A stretch of 64,000 nucleotides of DNA from JAEUJZ01 sp964460115. GTDB taxonomy: Bacteria > Myxococcota_A > Polyangia > Palsa-1104 > JAEUJZ01. Shown here piece after piece: positions 35,497-44,459 of this stretch. The position numbers were made by a program, and so were the translations under genes. The stretch covers positions 16,409 to 80,408 of the forward strand of contig CAYWPR010000021.1 in the NCBI GenBank assembly GCA_964460115.1. The letters run 5' to 3'. Each line of letters begins with the position of its first letter. Position 1 is the first letter of the stretch. The notes beneath the pieces are model-generated. The model did no database searches. It was not told the origin of the DNA and worked only from the letters and a program-made list of their open reading frames with translations.

Positions 35497-36557
35497 GGGT
35501 GGCTGGCCTCAGTCGGAAGCGGCAACGGCGGGGTTCCGGGGCGGGCCGGAGAGGCTTGCGGGGCGTTCTGCCCCACCGGGTGATAATCGCCGCTGCGTGG
35601 CGGTGGACGAAGCTCGTCGGGGGCACCGATGGGGGTCGGCGTCAGATCGACGTGTACTTGCGACAGCCGCTCGAGATGAGTATCGATACGCGCGCGCTTG
35701 CGCAGCGAGGCTCCGTACTCATCCATCAGCCGCTGACGTCTTTCGCGAAACAGCTTGGCGCGAATCTGCGGCGTTACCTCGGCCAGGGTTCGCGTCATGG
35801 CGCGACGCTGCCCGGTCAGTTTGAGGATGGCATAGCCACGTTTGGTTTTGATGGGCGGACTGACATCGCCGATGTTGACCAGTTGAAACGCGGCTTCGAC
35901 TAGCTCATGCGGCAACTCACGGTTTGTCGCTTCGAATGTGCGCAGATCGCCGCCGCGCTCTTTGGTTTCCTGATCGATGCTGTACTCAGTGACGAGCTGC
36001 CGAAAACCCAGGTTTTCCGGCCCGGCCGTGCGCGCATCGGCCCGTACTTTTTTCGCCGTGGCTTCATCGGCGACTAGAATCATGCTGGCACGCACTTCCG
36101 GCGGGCGATTGAATTCATCCGGATGGGCGTTAAAGTACTGCTGTACGTCGGCCTCGGGGATGTCTTCGGCGCGCAGCCGCTCGAAGTGCTGCTTGAGCAG
36201 TTTTTGAATCATCACCTGCTTCATGGTGCGCACCACCTCGGGATCCTTGTCTAGACCCTGATGCTTGGCCTCGCTGGCGAACACCTCGAATTTGATTAGA
36301 TTTTCCAGAAATTCTTTCTTCTGTTCGATGGCGGCATAGCGCGTGCGCATATAAGGTGACTGGTTGTTTAGCCGCTCTTCAAAATCGCTGATCGTAATGA
36401 CCGCGTCGTCTACTTGGGCCAATGCCGGGCTTTTGCTGGGTTCGCCGCCGGATTTTCCCGTGCGCTCGCGACAGCCAGCAACGCCGCCGGCCCCGCAAGC
36501 GATAAGCGCTAACAGAAAGGCGACCGGACGTGCCAAACGGCCATAAATGCCGCGCAT
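35493..36557 (-). CDS. PpiC/parvulin-type peptidyl-prolyl isomerase lipoprotein
   Basis: The start at 36557 gives 354 aa with a hydrophobic N-terminus and lipobox-like GVAGC. The alternative in-frame ATG at 36611 would add 18 residues. A SurA-N-like helical region is followed by a parvulin domain with PPEVRASMILVADE, QLVTEYSIDQETKERGGDLR and SPPIKTKRGYAILKL. The C-terminal 60 residues are Pro-rich. It probably acts in the periplasm on exported proteins, with the SurA-like product of the next gene. It is the first gene of the minus-strand run that ends with the giant TPR gene, and diverges from sppA. Confidence 0.87.
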   Translation of the reverse strand: MRGIYGRLARPVAFLLALIACGAGGVAGCRERTGKSGGEPSKSPALAQVDDAVITISDFEERLNNQSPYMRTRYAAIEQKKEFLENLIKFEVFASEAKHQGLDKDPEVVRTMKQVMIQKLLKQHFERLRAEDIPEADVQQYFNAHPDEFNRPPEVRASMILVADEATAKKVRADARTAGPENLGFRQLVTEYSIDQETKERGGDLRTFEATNRELPHELVEAAFQLVNIGDVSPPIKTKRGYAILKLTGQRRAMTRTLAEVTPQIRAKLFRERRQRLMDEYGASLRKRARIDTHLERLSQVHVDLTPTPIGAPDELRPPPRSGDYHPVGQNAPQASPARPGTPPLPLPTEASHP

Positions 36558-36719
36558 GGACCGCGCGGCCTGGATGCTTAAGAAAGGAATCCCTTTTTCG
36601 CCAACATACATGGTGCAAGCAATAGCCCAGCCCCGAAGAGTTTGCAACGCGGGTTTTGTGCCGCCAGGCGAGCTGCGCTAGGGTGTCGCTTGAGCAAGTA
36701 AATAGAAGGAGATGTACTG

Positions 36720-38522
36720 ATGAGACGAGCGATCGGACGCTTTTTGGCTTGGATCGGTGGAATTTTTCTGTTCGCGGTCCTGGCTGTTTTCTTATCGATC
36801 TTAATTGGCACGCGAACCAAAGACATTCCCAAGCAGACCATTTTAGAGGTCGCCCTGGAGGCCGATTTTAGCGAAGACATCCCAGATAATCCTTTGGCCA
36901 AAATCGCGCACAAAGAGAAACTCGATTTGCGCTCGATCTTGGTGGCGCTCGAACGTGCTCAGGATGATCCGCGGGTCATGGGTCTTGTGGCGCGTATCGG
37001 TCAATCGAATATGGGTCTGGCGCAGATTCAAGAGCTGCGCGATGCGATCGCGCGGTTTCGCGGTCGCGGCAAGTTTGCATTGGCCTTTTCGGAAACCTTT
37101 GGCGAATTTGCCGCCGGCAATAGCGCATATTATTTGGCCAGCGCATTTGATCAGATTTGGCTACAGCCCTCCGGCGATATCGGCCTAACCGGCATTATGG
37201 TCGAGCCGTTTTTTGCAAAAAACGCGCTGGAAAAACTCGGCGTCAAGCCGCGCATGGATCATCGCTACGAATACAAAAATGCGATGAATCTTTTCACTGA
37301 ATCCAAGATGACGGCAGCGCATCGCGAGGCGGTGGAAAAAGTCGCCCATAGCTGGTTTGGTCAGATGGTTCGCGGCATTGCCGAGGGGCGCCACCTGCCC
37401 GAAGCCGATGTTCGAGCGCTGGTCGAACGCGGCCCCTTTTTGGGCCCGGAGGCGGTCAAAGAAAAGCTTGTCGATCAGCTCGGCTACCGCGATGAGTTTT
37501 ACGCCAAGGCCAAAGAGCGGGCCGGCTCTGGCGCGCAGCTTTTGTACCTGCACAAGTACTATCAGCGCAGCGAAAAAGCCGCGGAGCAGCGTCTAAAGGG
37601 CAAAAAGACGGTGGCCCTTGTTTACGGCGTGGGCGGCGTGAAGCGCGGAGAAAGCGATGCCGATGCGCTGGGCGGGCAGCAAAGCATGGGTTCTGACACC
37701 GTGGCCGCCGCGTTACGCGCTGCCGTGGCCGACAAAGATGTGCAAGCCATCATCTTTCGCATCGACAGCCCTGGCGGTTCGTATGTCGCTTCCGACTCAA
37801 TTTGGCGCGAAATCGTGCGTGCCCGCGCGGCCAGTAAGCCCGTGATTGCCACCATGGGCAACGTGGCCGGCTCAGGCGGTTATTTTGTCGCGATGGCTGC
37901 CGACAAAATCGTTGCGCAGCCGGCGACCATTACCGGATCGATAGGCGTACTCGGCGGCAAATTCGTGGTCAGCGAGCTTTTGGAAAACAAGCTGGGCATC
38001 ACCCACGACCGCGTGCTTGTCGGCCAAAACGCCGGAATGTGGAGCACCAATTCGGATTTCAGCCAAGCCGAGTGGGCACGGGTGCAGGCTTGGCTCGATC
38101 GAGTGTATCTGGACTTTACCGCCAAAGTCGCACAGGGCCGCAAGCTGTCCCCCGACAAAGTTGCTGAAATTGCCAAAGGACGTATTTGGACCGGCGAAGA
38201 TGCCAAGGGGCTGGGGCTTGTCGATGAGCTCGGCGGCTTCGAAGTGGCTTTGCGCCTGTGCCGGCAGTCCATCGGTGCCGCCGAAAGCGAACCGCTGCGG
38301 CTAAAACGCTTTCCGCTGCGCAAAGAGCCGGCGCAGCTTATCGCCGAAAAACTCTTCGACAAAGATTCCGACAATAGCGAACCTCAGTCGGGAATGCTGC
38401 CCGGTGCGACGGTATCGGTACGCGGCATTTCGGCACTGCGGCCGCTGCTTTCCGCTCTGGCCGACGTGAGCGAAAGCGATGAAGCCGCTCTGAGCATGCC
38501 GCTCGTTCCAACCGCTAAATAA
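36720..38522 (+). CDS. sppA: Signal peptide peptidase SppA, 67K type
   Basis: AAGGAG precedes the ATG. The 600-aa protein has an N-terminal TM anchor (residues 9-29) and tandem ClpP/crotonase-fold SppA domains. The catalytic Lys is Lys186 in YKNAMNLF, in the first domain. The nucleophile Ser385 lies in NVAGSGGYFVAMAADKIVA, in the second, as in the long E. coli enzyme. SppA degrades cleaved signal peptides in the membrane. The catalytic pair is intact. The C-terminal 50 residues beyond the peptidase domain are variable. The gene diverges from the PpiC/SurA operon. Confidence 0.94.
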   Translation: MRRAIGRFLAWIGGIFLFAVLAVFLSILIGTRTKDIPKQTILEVALEADFSEDIPDNPLAKIAHKEKLDLRSILVALERAQDDPRVMGLVARIGQSNMGLAQIQELRDAIARFRGRGKFALAFSETFGEFAAGNSAYYLASAFDQIWLQPSGDIGLTGIMVEPFFAKNALEKLGVKPRMDHRYEYKNAMNLFTESKMTAAHREAVEKVAHSWFGQMVRGIAEGRHLPEADVRALVERGPFLGPEAVKEKLVDQLGYRDEFYAKAKERAGSGAQLLYLHKYYQRSEKAAEQRLKGKKTVALVYGVGGVKRGESDADALGGQQSMGSDTVAAALRAAVADKDVQAIIFRIDSPGGSYVASDSIWREIVRARAASKPVIATMGNVAGSGGYFVAMAADKIVAQPATITGSIGVLGGKFVVSELLENKLGITHDRVLVGQNAGMWSTNSDFSQAEWARVQAWLDRVYLDFTAKVAQGRKLSPDKVAEIAKGRIWTGEDAKGLGLVDELGGFEVALRLCRQSIGAAESEPLRLKRFPLRKEPAQLIAEKLFDKDSDNSEPQSGMLPGATVSVRGISALRPLLSALADVSESDEAALSMPLVPTAK

Positions 38523-38631
38523 ATCAGTTCGGCGCGTACATTACGTGGCCACGATTCGGACTAGGCGCAGACCCTGCAAAATTCGCAGTGCGACTTGTCG
38601 CGTTCTTGGTTGCATAGATACAGAGTGTAAG

Positions 38632-41600
38632 ATGTGCTCGATGCGCCACACAAAGACTATCCAGATGGGTAACTTTGGACTTAATCCGTGGTCAGCCACT
38701 TTGACCGCGGCGGCCTTTGGTATTTTAAGCGCCTGCGATGCCGACTTAGGGGAGCGCGTGACGCCACCGTCGCGCAGTTTTGGCGAGGTGATTTATCAAG
38801 AAGTCTGCGAGCGGGTGGCTTTTACAAGCGAGCTGGAGCAGTGGCAAAACGGCCAGCGCCCATTTATTGACGCCTCGGGCGTCGCCTATCGCCCCATGTG
38901 CAATGTCGCCGCCGCGCCTCCATCTAGCGCCGCGCCTATCATGCACAGCGTCGCAGCGGAGCGGCCGACGATTGTCACCGAAGTCAATCACGCCATTCCC
39001 GAGGCGCTGCTTGATCCGCTGGATCAGGCTTTGCGCAACATGCTGCCGGCGCTAGATGGGCCGGCCGGCCAAAAGATGCTACTTGGGGCCAGCGACGTGC
39101 TGCTGCGCATGGGCGCGGATCCGCAGGTGGTCGGAAGCCTGGGACGGCTCGGCCTGCGCGAAGGCTTTGTGCCGCGCGGCAGCGGCGGCAATGCCGTGCG
39201 GGGCTTTTTGAACCTGGCGAATTTATACACCACCGCCAATGCGGTGCTGCCGGTTCTGTGGCCAAGTGCCGATGGGGTCGATGATGCTCCCGGACGCGCC
39301 GAAAAGCAGGCGCTTTTTGCGGCACTGCACTACGAGTGGGGCACGCTTGTCGCGGTGAACAATCCCAATGCCGCGGATCGCACGCTAAATCTGGCGCGCC
39401 GATTTTTGTTCACCAAGAACGCGGAACTTTCGACTTTGCCGCCCGGGCAAGGGGTTTGGGCCGTGCTGCGCGATTTTCGCGGCGCGGCGCAAATAAGCAC
39501 CCCAGATGGAGTTTTGCCGCCGCAGTTTGTCGATGCCGACGGCGATGGCCTGGCCGACTTGGACGAAAACGGACATTTTCTAAAAAACGGCGGCGGTTTG
39601 CTGGCCGATGTATCGCCGTTTCCGCTGCTTGACGGCAGCCGTACGGACAATGCGATCGCTCGCGATGCCGATGGACGGGCGCTTTTTGGCGCCGGCGGTC
39701 CGACACTTTATCGCTACTTGAACCTGGACGATACCGTACTGGCGGCGCTATTGCGCGATGTGCCGACGCTGCTAGATACAAAGCGCGATATTCCGCTGCG
39801 GCTTGCACGTGGGGTCAAGCACCTTTTGGGGCCGCGCCTTATGTTGCAGCGCGACTACAGCAGCCAGGGCCATATGCTCGGCAGCTTGAATTACCGCGGC
39901 TTTGATAAGGCGCAGTCGCCGTTTCTCGATCTGCTTTATAGCTACCTGCAGCTTCTGGGGTATACGGACGATGGAAATGCCTCGGGGACAGAGCTTGTGC
40001 GGCTATTGCGCGGCGCCGACCTACTTTTGCGCGATCAGGAATCGGCATTTGCGCGCAGCTTGTACGCGGCGGCGCAAGCCTTTGATGAGGCCAAAAAACC
40101 GGAATATGCCAATGCCAAGCTCGACGAACATTCGACGCTTTACGACGATTTGGTTCCGGTGCTGGTGCGAATGCTCCGCGTTCCGGGGCTGGTAGATGCA
40201 GTGCTGGCGTCGCTGCAAACTTCTGAAGCGGCGGCTTTGGGACCGCTTATCGCAAAACTGGCCACGACTTCTGATTATGTGCGGATGAGCCAAAGCCAGT
40301 TGAACTGGCAAGAGCCGGGGGCGGTAGTGGGCTCAATTGGCCGACCGATCAACCGCGCGCTGCCAAACAGCGATGTGGACATGGATGATTCCAATCCTGC
40401 CAACAATCGCTCGACGCTGCAGCGCCTGCTGCATTTGGTGCATGACGCCAACGGGCTGGCGTTTTGTAACAAGGATCAGGCCACTGTCGGTGTCACCATT
40501 GGTTCAGTAACCATTCCCTTTGTCGGGCCGGCGGCACCCTGCGAACTTTATAAGATCGACGATCTGTCGCTGTATTTCGTGCTGTCGTTTGCCGATGACT
40601 CGGTCAAGCAGAACATTCCGTACGCCAACTTTCTGAATGCACTGATTAATGGCACCTTGCATACTGGCGCGGTTGCCGTGCAGGCCATTGGGCTCCTCGA
40701 CAACCTATTGGGAATTCCCGGTTTTTCGGAGCTTCCCAAACCGCAAGAACTGTCGCGGTTGCTGCTTCAGAACAGCGATACTCGATCCTCTATGTTCAAA
40801 ACCACACTGGACGATGGTCCGTGTGAAAATCCTGCGCGTCCCGGCACCATGTGCTGCAACCAGAGCCATTCCTGGCGCGACGTGCACAACGGCGTTCTGT
40901 TCGCGCTGGAGCTAGACGTCAATGGCAATCCGGATACGCCGTCGACGCCTCGATACAGCTTTTACCGAGCATTTCGCCCCGTCGTTAACGCTTTTGCCTC
41001 ATTCGAGGAATGTTTCGAGTATGACGTATTTGGTCAGTGTTCAAAAACCCGCACGGCGGCCAAGATTCTTGTCGATCTGCTATCGGTGCTGCATCGCCAC
41101 TGGCCGACCGTCGAGTCGAAATTTTATGGACACGACTATGAAGCGCAGTCCAAAAAAAGCGGAGTCAGCCGCTATGAACCGCTGATTGCCAAGCTGCTTG
41201 GCCAGGGCGACCTGTGGCCCTCTTCGTTGGCGCTGGCCCAGGTTCTTTTGACGACGCGCGTGCCGGATGGCGCGAACTTGGCCCTGTCCACGCTGATTCA
41301 TAAATTCGCAAAGTGGTTTTTTGATCCGCAGGCAGGACGCATCGGCGGCAATCTGGCCTATCGCGACGGCCGAAAGCGCGCGGTGCGCAACGATGGGGCC
41401 CCGACCTTTGCTGCGACCGGCGATCTGATCATTAAAGATGTAATCAGTCCTGCGGCGCAGGGTTTGCCAACGCCCTACGATCTATTGGCGGATGCTTATC
41501 AAAAGAAGCGAGCGCGGTTGGCGCTTATGCCTGACATCGCTGCCGACTGGAACGCTGCGGTTAGCAACTTGGCGGATATCTATCTGACGGCGAAGCCGAG

Positions 41601-42306
41601 CGCCGGCAGTTACAAGTTTCAAAACCCGCGCATTCGCTCGGTCGAGCGCGCGTTGCTCGATTTTTTACAGGCGCGGGTGCAAAACCACGCGGCGTCCGCC
41701 GATTTTTTGCCTTGGGTACAAAACGATCTGTATAGCAGCATCGCGACGAGCCTTACTGGGCCGATCGGCGCGAGCAGCTTGGATTTGCTCGATCGTCTCA
41801 GGTCGTCGGCGAATGCCGGGCCCAAGCTGCTACAGCTATTCAGCGACTTTTTGGCCGACCCGGGGCCGCAAAGTTCGGAGGCACCGCGCTTTTGGAGCAG
41901 CCTGTCCTTTGTCGCCGATTCGCTGCAGCTTTTGCTAGACGATGCGGACCTGCTGCCGCTTTTGCAAAAAGCCAGTTTGGCCTTGGATCCACAAAACGGC
42001 GCGCTTGATGGCGCGATGACGGTGCTGCGCCGCGGACTGCCGGCGGATGCGGAACAAGTGCTGCTGCGAATCGGCCAAAACCTGTTTAAACCCGACGACG
42101 GCGGCGGATATCCGGCATTTTGGCTGATGAACGCCATCTTTGAGATCAACCGCCACGACGCCGGAATGCCCAACGTGATGGGCAGCGCGCTGCGCACCGT
42201 GGACTATCAGTGGATCGTGCAAGTCGTGGGATATTTTCTGGCCGATCACAAACGCGGCGGGGCGCGGCTGCTCGACATCGTTCAGTCGCGCCATATGCCG
42301 CACTGA
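38632..42306 (+). CDS. Large lipoprotein of unknown function, ~1224 aa
   Basis: The start is uncertain: ATG 38632, 38641 or 38665 all lie before a signal peptide ending in lipobox LSAC (FGILSACDADLGE). The mature protein is long, largely helical, and shows no family I know. Seen in it are one Asp-rich calcium-loop-like motif (VDADGDGLADLDENGHF), a second in NSDVDMDDSNPANN, and scattered Cys pairs (PGTMCCNQSH, ECFEYDVFGQCSK). It contains no peptidase or redox motif. It precedes a porin-like gene and a di-haem peroxidase gene on the same strand, so these three may act together at the outer membrane. Confidence 0.85.
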   Translation: MCSMRHTKTIQMGNFGLNPWSATLTAAAFGILSACDADLGERVTPPSRSFGEVIYQEVCERVAFTSELEQWQNGQRPFIDASGVAYRPMCNVAAAPPSSAAPIMHSVAAERPTIVTEVNHAIPEALLDPLDQALRNMLPALDGPAGQKMLLGASDVLLRMGADPQVVGSLGRLGLREGFVPRGSGGNAVRGFLNLANLYTTANAVLPVLWPSADGVDDAPGRAEKQALFAALHYEWGTLVAVNNPNAADRTLNLARRFLFTKNAELSTLPPGQGVWAVLRDFRGAAQISTPDGVLPPQFVDADGDGLADLDENGHFLKNGGGLLADVSPFPLLDGSRTDNAIARDADGRALFGAGGPTLYRYLNLDDTVLAALLRDVPTLLDTKRDIPLRLARGVKHLLGPRLMLQRDYSSQGHMLGSLNYRGFDKAQSPFLDLLYSYLQLLGYTDDGNASGTELVRLLRGADLLLRDQESAFARSLYAAAQAFDEAKKPEYANAKLDEHSTLYDDLVPVLVRMLRVPGLVDAVLASLQTSEAAALGPLIAKLATTSDYVRMSQSQLNWQEPGAVVGSIGRPINRALPNSDVDMDDSNPANNRSTLQRLLHLVHDANGLAFCNKDQATVGVTIGSVTIPFVGPAAPCELYKIDDLSLYFVLSFADDSVKQNIPYANFLNALINGTLHTGAVAVQAIGLLDNLLGIPGFSELPKPQELSRLLLQNSDTRSSMFKTTLDDGPCENPARPGTMCCNQSHSWRDVHNGVLFALELDVNGNPDTPSTPRYSFYRAFRPVVNAFASFEECFEYDVFGQCSKTRTAAKILVDLLSVLHRHWPTVESKFYGHDYEAQSKKSGVSRYEPLIAKLLGQGDLWPSSLALAQVLLTTRVPDGANLALSTLIHKFAKWFFDPQAGRIGGNLAYRDGRKRAVRNDGAPTFAATGDLIIKDVISPAAQGLPTPYDLLADAYQKKRARLALMPDIAADWNAAVSNLADIYLTAKPSAGSYKFQNPRIRSVERALLDFLQARVQNHAASADFLPWVQNDLYSSIATSLTGPIGASSLDLLDRLRSSANAGPKLLQLFSDFLADPGPQSSEAPRFWSSLSFVADSLQLLLDDADLLPLLQKASLALDPQNGALDGAMTVLRRGLPADAEQVLLRIGQNLFKPDDGGGYPAFWLMNAIFEINRHDAGMPNVMGSALRTVDYQWIVQVVGYFLADHKRGGARLLDIVQSRHMPH

Positions 42307-42546
42307 TTTTCTGCGACAAGCTATACAAAGGCCAAAGCCTGCCTGTCCATCGCCGCTTTGCTTCGCACTTTCGTCGGGGCCGGGCGCTGCTTCTTCAAGC
42401 GACCCCATCCGTTGATTGACCGTCCTGGCCGATTGCGAATACGATTAACCTACTGAAAAAGTGCGGCGAATCGTCCATATCTGCGCTCGTGTGATGAGCC
42501 GAGGACGATGTCCATGCTTTGCCAATTTCAAAGAGTGAGCCAGACG

Positions 42547-44361
42547 ATGAAACTCTCGAGTCGCACCACGCTGCTTCTGGGATGCGTATGGGCCGGAACC
42601 GCGGTCAGCACCGATGGCTTGGCTGCCCCTGCTCGTAATCCTGTGCCACCGCCAGCCGTCGCACCAGAGGCGGCATCGCCAGCAGCATCGGCGCCAGCTA
42701 CTGCGCCGCGCCCGGACGAAGATGAAATCGTAGAACTGCCCGCAGGCGATGCCAATGCGCTAGGCCGCGCTCCTTTAGATCTGAAGGCGCGGATGGATCT
42801 GCTAGAACAGCAGAACAGCGATTTGACCAGTCGGCTGAAGGACATGGAGCGACGATTGAACATCGTCACAAACTCCTCGACCTCGCTGCGCATCACGGGC
42901 TACGTGGATTTCGGCTTTTTCGCATTTTTTCGCGGCAACGGCTCGGGCATCACCAATTACACGCCAAATCCCGCGACAGAGCCGCAGATTGCCGGCATTG
43001 GCGATGCCGGGGCGCGCAACCTGGCATTTCGCAATGATCCGCGAGTGCAGCGTTTTCCCGAATTTTTTGCGCCCTGCGGATTTGATGAAAGTACAAACGG
43101 TATTAATGCCTGTCCGCGCTCTCCAGTCGCTGGGTTGAATCAAACCCGCTGGCGCTTTTTGGGCGACCCCTTGGCCACGGCGATAAACTCGGCTGGGCAT
43201 CCTGCCGATACTCGATCGCAGAACATCCCTGGCCAGTCTTCGCAAGCGGTGCCTTACGATTACATTCAATCGGGCGGGCGACCGACTTTTATCATCAACG
43301 AGATCAACATCACCCCAATCGCCAAGCTTGGCGAAGGGCTGCAAGCATTCGCATCGATTAACTTTTATCCTCGCACCGCCAGCGTGTCCATCGGTGACAA
43401 GCAGGATGCAGGTAGCGTCCAGCCGGCCGGACCGACCAAAGTCGGAGATTACCTGTGGGTCGACATGGCCTACATGGAATATGCGACCGCGTTTAAAAAC
43501 GGCCGTCACCAGCTTAGCGTTTTTGCCGGCCGCTTCGACCCGAACATTGGCATCGAATACCGCGTGCGCAAATCGCCCGATCGCTTTGGCGTGACGCCGT
43601 CGCTTATCTGCCGCTATAGCTGTGGAACGCCGCTTGGCTTAAAAGCCCGCGGTCAGTTCTTCGACGAATTTTTTACCATCGCCTTTGCCATTCAAAATAG
43701 CGCCAGCTACCAAGAGCAGCTTTTCCGCTTTGCGGAAAATACCGACAAGAAGTACATGAAAACTCTGTCGGGGCGCGCTTCGATACACTGCAGCGAAAAG
43801 AATCACTGCTCGAAGTTCAACTTAGAAGTTGGCGTCTCGGGCGAGTTCGGTGGCGAAGTAGATGGCTTTTACAACGTCGGACAATCCGAGTTTGATCCCT
43901 TCATCAAACAATGGACCGTGGACGTCGATGTGCACTTTGAATACCGCGGTTTCGAGCTGCGCGCCGAGTACCTAAAGACCATGGCCGATGGCTATCCGGG
44001 CAGCGCGCTGAAACCGGCACTGCCGCGCCTTTCTGCCCAAGGGGCCTACTTTGAAGGCAGTTATCACATCCTGAACTGGCTGGGCGCGCTTTTGCGCTGG
44101 GATGTGCGCGACGCCGTACACATCGATTACTCGGTGCCGTTTGCCTATGATTCCTTGCTCTGGCGCTTGACCGTCGGTGCGCGCGTAGACATCAACAACA
44201 ATATCGCGCTAAAGGCTGAATATCTGCATCTTCAGCCATTTGGTCGCATGGCCGAAGGCTTAAATGATATGAAGAGCCAGATGACCGCGATGATGGGAAG
44301 CAGCAATGCTGGTGAATTCGCAGCCGACTACTTTACAAGCTCGCTGGTTCTTCGATACTAG
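42547..44361 (+). CDS. Outer-membrane beta-barrel (porin-like) protein
   Basis: I chose the ATG at 42547, which gives a normal signal peptide (MKLSSRTTLLLGCVWAGTA..LAAPA); in-frame ATGs at 42508 and 42514 also exist. After an Ala/Pro linker there is a coiled-coil stretch (RMDLLEQQNSDLTSRLKDMERRL), typical of trimeric porins. Alternating amphipathic strands follow (TGYVDFGFFAFF, FIINEINITPIA, HQLSVFAGRFDPNIGIEYR, WTVDVDVHFEYRGFELRAEYLK). It ends in FTSSLVLRY, with a C-terminal aromatic as expected for Bam recognition. The substrate is unknown. The 240 bases before it hold no gene. Confidence 0.87.
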   Translation: MKLSSRTTLLLGCVWAGTAVSTDGLAAPARNPVPPPAVAPEAASPAASAPATAPRPDEDEIVELPAGDANALGRAPLDLKARMDLLEQQNSDLTSRLKDMERRLNIVTNSSTSLRITGYVDFGFFAFFRGNGSGITNYTPNPATEPQIAGIGDAGARNLAFRNDPRVQRFPEFFAPCGFDESTNGINACPRSPVAGLNQTRWRFLGDPLATAINSAGHPADTRSQNIPGQSSQAVPYDYIQSGGRPTFIINEINITPIAKLGEGLQAFASINFYPRTASVSIGDKQDAGSVQPAGPTKVGDYLWVDMAYMEYATAFKNGRHQLSVFAGRFDPNIGIEYRVRKSPDRFGVTPSLICRYSCGTPLGLKARGQFFDEFFTIAFAIQNSASYQEQLFRFAENTDKKYMKTLSGRASIHCSEKNHCSKFNLEVGVSGEFGGEVDGFYNVGQSEFDPFIKQWTVDVDVHFEYRGFELRAEYLKTMADGYPGSALKPALPRLSAQGAYFEGSYHILNWLGALLRWDVRDAVHIDYSVPFAYDSLLWRLTVGARVDINNNIALKAEYLHLQPFGRMAEGLNDMKSQMTAMMGSSNAGEFAADYFTSSLVLRY

Positions 44362-44459
44362 CCCGTCTTCAAGAACTGCTCTTTGTGAACTAAAGGGCTG
44401 ACGTTCAAAATCAAAAAGCTTAAAGCTTAGACTGGTAGAAGCTAGAAAAGGAAGTAAAC

